Below are positions 61,901 to 64,000 of a stretch of 64,000 bases of DNA, one piece after another. The stretch is taken from NCBI GenBank assembly GCA_017442825.1, contig JAFRYZ010000005.1:51004-115003 (forward strand), written 5' to 3'. The notes beneath the pieces were generated by a model, which saw only the letters and a program-made list of their open reading frames with translations, was not told the origin of the DNA and did not search any database. Position 1 is the first letter of the stretch, and each line of letters opens with the position of its first letter. Both the position numbers and the translations under genes were made by a program. Origin of the DNA: Prevotella sp. (GTDB lineage Bacteria; Bacteroidota; Bacteroidia; Bacteroidales; Bacteroidaceae).

Positions 61901-62536
61901 TTATTTCTTTGCTTTCACACAATGTTTGCAAAGGAAGTCATAGACAAAGTCGAAGTCTTCGTCCGGCACATAGACGCGGTTCTTTTCGAGCAGTCCGTTT
62001 ACCTTGATGAGGTGCATGCGGCGGCAGGGTATCAGCCGCCGTACGCTGGAGAGCGTGGTGGTCATGCTGGTGCGCGACTTGGCGAGCAGTCCCGTGCCCA
62101 CCATGCCGGGGCGGCCGGCAACCAGTCCGGCGAGCATGGTCAGCTCACCGATAAGCTGTGCCTTCTTGGCGGTCTTGGGCATCTGCTGGTGTACCACTTC
62201 CTTCTCGTCCATGATGAAGAGCACCACGTATTTCCATCCCGTCATGGCGGCATAGACCAGGTAGCCGGGAATGCTGATGGCGGCGATGACACCGCTGGCA
62301 ATCAGGATGCCGCCGCCGAATCCCTTCAGCATGTCGAGGTCGAGATTGCCGGTGAAGAGCATGATGACAAGCCCGAACACGACGAGTATGCCCATGCTGA
62401 TGCCCAACACCTTCCACACGTCGAACAGGATGGAAGGGTTGGTCAGCAGGTTCACCTCATGTATCCACCGGTACTTACCGTCCGGGCACAGCGTCACCCG
62501 CTCACCCACATCCTTTGGAATCCTCATCCCTCCCAT
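61901..62536 (-). CDS. Two-pass membrane protein, unknown function
   Basis: 211 aa. N-terminal part VGERVTLCPDGKYRWIHEVNL, two membrane segments (SMGILVVFGLVIMLF; GGGILIASGVIAAISIPGYL), then a soluble basic region ending CKHCVKAKK. It resembles Bacteroidetes proteins that often carry an N-terminal zinc ribbon; that ribbon is absent here. It is the last gene downstream of the second INDKS/DECIT cluster, 6 nt after copy B. Confidence 0.75.
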   Translation of the reverse strand: MGGMRIPKDVGERVTLCPDGKYRWIHEVNLLTNPSILFDVWKVLGISMGILVVFGLVIMLFTGNLDLDMLKGFGGGILIASGVIAAISIPGYLVYAAMTGWKYVVLFIMDEKEVVHQQMPKTAKKAQLIGELTMLAGLVAGRPGMVGTGLLAKSRTSMTTTLSSVRRLIPCRRMHLIKVNGLLEKNRVYVPDEDFDFVYDFLCKHCVKAKK

Positions 62537-62542
62537 CCGTTG

Positions 62543-62959
62543 CTAATCGCTTTTGCCGGTGATGTTGAGGTTACCGGAAGAGAATGCGTTCTGGTCTTCT
62601 TCTTCAGCAGTCTTGGACTCTGCCTTCTTCTTAGCCTTCTGCTTGGCCTTGACCGACTCATACAGCTTCCTGAAATTCTCGTATTTGATTTTCTCCGTCA
62701 TGGTGATGCATTCGTCTTCCCATCCGAGGAAATGCTTACCGCCGACATTGGCGAACCAAGCCTTTCTGCCGTCCTTCAGCTCCAGCGTGACATCGCGGCT
62801 CTTGTCGTTGATCACGGTCTTGTGGTTCCTGTAGCGGGAACTGAGCTTCGTGGTAGTTGAATATCCCTTACCTGTGGCACCTCTGTAATACACCTGTGCA
62901 TTCATGGAAAGGCTGAAAGCTACGAGGGCAAACAATGTCATTAAAAACTTCTTCATCAT
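62543..62959 (-). CDS. Secreted protein of the INDKS/DECIT family (copy B)
   Basis: 138 aa, signal peptide MKKFLMTLFALVAFSLSMNAQ. Module: VINDKSRDVT, DGRKAWF, GGKHFLGWEDECIT, EKI, at about residues 48-95. A Lys/Ala-rich helix (VKAKQKAKKKAESKTAEEED) and a short polar tail follow. Start at 62959 or the next codon. The gene for a membrane protein follows 6 nt after it. Confidence 0.8.
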   Translation of the reverse strand: MMKKFLMTLFALVAFSLSMNAQVYYRGATGKGYSTTTKLSSRYRNHKTVINDKSRDVTLELKDGRKAWFANVGGKHFLGWEDECITMTEKIKYENFRKLYESVKAKQKAKKKAESKTAEEEDQNAFSSGNLNITGKSD

Positions 62960-63070
62960 CGTTCAATGTTGAGATTACTTATTCAAGAATGGAAAGGGAT
63001 GGAAAGGGAGTTATCGCAGCGTTACCGCTGTTCCTCTTTAACTCCCCTTAACTCCAATTATACTTATGAT

Positions 63071-63421
63071 TTAACGACGCCTGTATTTGCGTGGAGCCGC
63101 ACGGTAGTAGCGACGTGGCGGCGGAGCTGCGCGATAATAACGGCGTGGAGGAGGACCGTGACGATAATAGCGACGTGGCGGTGGACCCGGTCTGTAATGA
63201 CGACGCGGTGGTGGTCCTGGCCTGTAGTGACGACGTGGAGCATCGCGGTAGTAGCGACGTGGCGGAGCATCACGGTAGTGTCGCCGCGGTTGTGGAGCCT
63301 CAGTCAGCAGAGTTGCCTCTGGATTTGCTGGTAACGGAGCCAGATCCGTACTCTTCTTGGCTTGGACTGACAACGTTGTCAATACCATAGCGCAAATAAT
63401 CAACAATTTCTTCATAGTCAC
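63071..63421 (-). CDS. Secreted Pro/Arg/Tyr-rich repeat protein
   Basis: 116 aa (or 114 from the second Met). A signal peptide (KKLLIICAMVLTTLSVQA) is followed, after a short linker, by seven tandem 8-10-residue units of the type RR(H/Y)YR(P/D/H/A)(G/A)PPP, ending RKYRRR. It is strongly cationic with no acidic residues in most units. No enzyme motif; structural or nucleic-acid/polysaccharide-binding roles are possible. It lies between two INDKS/DECIT genes on the same strand. Confidence 0.75.
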   Translation of the reverse strand: MTMKKLLIICAMVLTTLSVQAKKSTDLAPLPANPEATLLTEAPQPRRHYRDAPPRRYYRDAPRRHYRPGPPPRRHYRPGPPPRRYYRHGPPPRRYYRAAPPPRRYYRAAPRKYRRR

Positions 63422-63470
63422 ATTTTTGTTTTAGGTTTATAATTAAGTTTTCGTTTAGTATTCTTGTTGT

Positions 63471-63836
63471 CTAATTGTCAGAAAATGGGTTGCTGCGGTT
63501 GCCGCCTTTCAGCTTGACACCGTTAGAAACCTTCATTTTCTTGTTCTTGTCAAGAATCTTTTTCTCTGAGCTGGTGATGCACTCGTCATAGTAACCCATG
63601 AAGTCCTTACCGGTAGCACCGCCGAACCAACATTTCTTACCGTTCTTCTCACTCAGATATACATCAGAAGACTTGTCGTTGATGATGAAGTGATACTGCT
63701 GTGCTCTCTTGTCCAGCGTAGAGCGGTCTACATAGCTTTTAGTGGGACCTCCCACCCATTTCCTGGGTCCGCCCTGTGCGTTAGCACTCAATGTCATTGC
63801 GGCAAACATCACCGCTACTAATAGAATCTTTTTCAT
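63471..63836 (-). CDS. Secreted protein of the INDKS/DECIT family (copy C)
   Basis: 121 aa, signal peptide MKKILLVAVMFAAMTLSANAQ. Module: IINDKSSDVY, NGKKCWF, TGKDFMGYYDECIT, EKKI, followed by a short Lys-rich end. It shares SYVDRST with copy A just before the module, so A and C are closer to each other than to B. First gene of this cluster. Confidence 0.8.
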   Translation of the reverse strand: MKKILLVAVMFAAMTLSANAQGGPRKWVGGPTKSYVDRSTLDKRAQQYHFIINDKSSDVYLSEKNGKKCWFGGATGKDFMGYYDECITSSEKKILDKNKKMKVSNGVKLKGGNRSNPFSDN

Positions 63837-64000
63837 AATCGTATAGGTTTAAAGTAAATAATTGAAGTTTCGGGTGTTAATAAAAACGTGAATATATAGG
63901 TACAAAAAAGGCATTGGATACTTGCGTATGTCGCAAGAAATGAGTAACTTTAAGGTGCGAAACAAAAAGACTCATAACACCAATGCCAATGCACAAAGTT
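63837..64000. other. Window-edge non-coding stretch
   Basis: A CTTGCG/CGCAAG hairpin lies around 63931-63947. A short frame from the ATG at 63951 (MSNFKVRNKK) and another at 63982 (MPMHKV) run off the end. Either could start a gene or an insertion sequence; the sequence is too short to decide. Confidence 0.3.

Overview
The window comes from a Bacteroidales genome, most likely Prevotella or a close relative. Three things point there. Many genes are preceded by the Bacteroidetes promoter (TTTG, 19-20 bp, then TAnnTTTG) rather than a sigma70 promoter. The arginine pathway uses an N-succinylornithine-type transcarbamylase. There are also BspA-type leucine-rich-repeat surface proteins and many short secreted proteins. 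No name or taxonomy was supplied, so this placement is inference from gene content and promoters.

Layout. 0-6 kb: DUF4290 (cut by the window edge), murA, rimM, dxr, rseP and a CapA-like lipoprotein, all on + and closely packed. 6-12 kb: HIT and greA on -, dsbD on +, a promoter-driven structured RNA, and a BspA-like surface protein. 12-19 kb: a 347-bp gene-free palindromic element, a GT2 glycosyltransferase and efp on -, then rpmH, a PASTA protein, an RluA-type pseudouridine synthase, ddl and an acyltransferase. 19-28 kb: a minus-strand arginine/proline run (argD, proC, XRE-cupin regulator, acyl-CoA ligase, proB, proA, a secreted protein, the transcarbamylase, threonine aldolase). 28.5-33 kb: four small secreted proteins downstream of a membrane-bound propeller-AraC regulator. 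33-38 kb: dapF, fadD, prfB, a 47-aa membrane peptide, a CYTH protein and a VanZ protein. 38-43 kb: two tandem NSS transporters, an HhH protein, a 22-bp-period hairpin array and a remnant of a third NSS gene. 43-50.6 kb: one 2428-aa nonribosomal peptide synthetase (C-A-PCP-C-A-PCP-reductase). 50.7-64 kb: tRNA-Pro, DUF2752, murF, folP, cdaA, a lone AraC domain, pta-ackA, kdgK, lpxH, a DUF59 protein, radC, an argE-like peptidase, and a second cluster of small secreted proteins related to the first.

How they work together. Most of the window is chromosomal core: cell wall (murA, ddl, murF, dapF), isoprenoids (dxr), envelope proteolysis and thiol chemistry (rseP, dsbD), translation (rimM, rpmH, efp, prfB, tRNA-Pro), acetate metabolism (pta-ackA) and Arg/Pro synthesis. 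The accessory signals are the reductase-terminated NRPS, predicted to release a (probably N-acylated) dipeptide aldehyde; a secreted-protein family with an INDKS/DECIT signature in three copies at two loci, one copy beside an unusual one-component membrane regulator; two non-coding tandem arrays with 22-bp period; a large perfect palindrome; and repeat-derived DNA (a TCAAAGG heptamer tract, palindromes) carried in frame inside the GT2, VanZ and NRPS genes. The NRPS and the hairpin arrays are the best candidates for follow-up.
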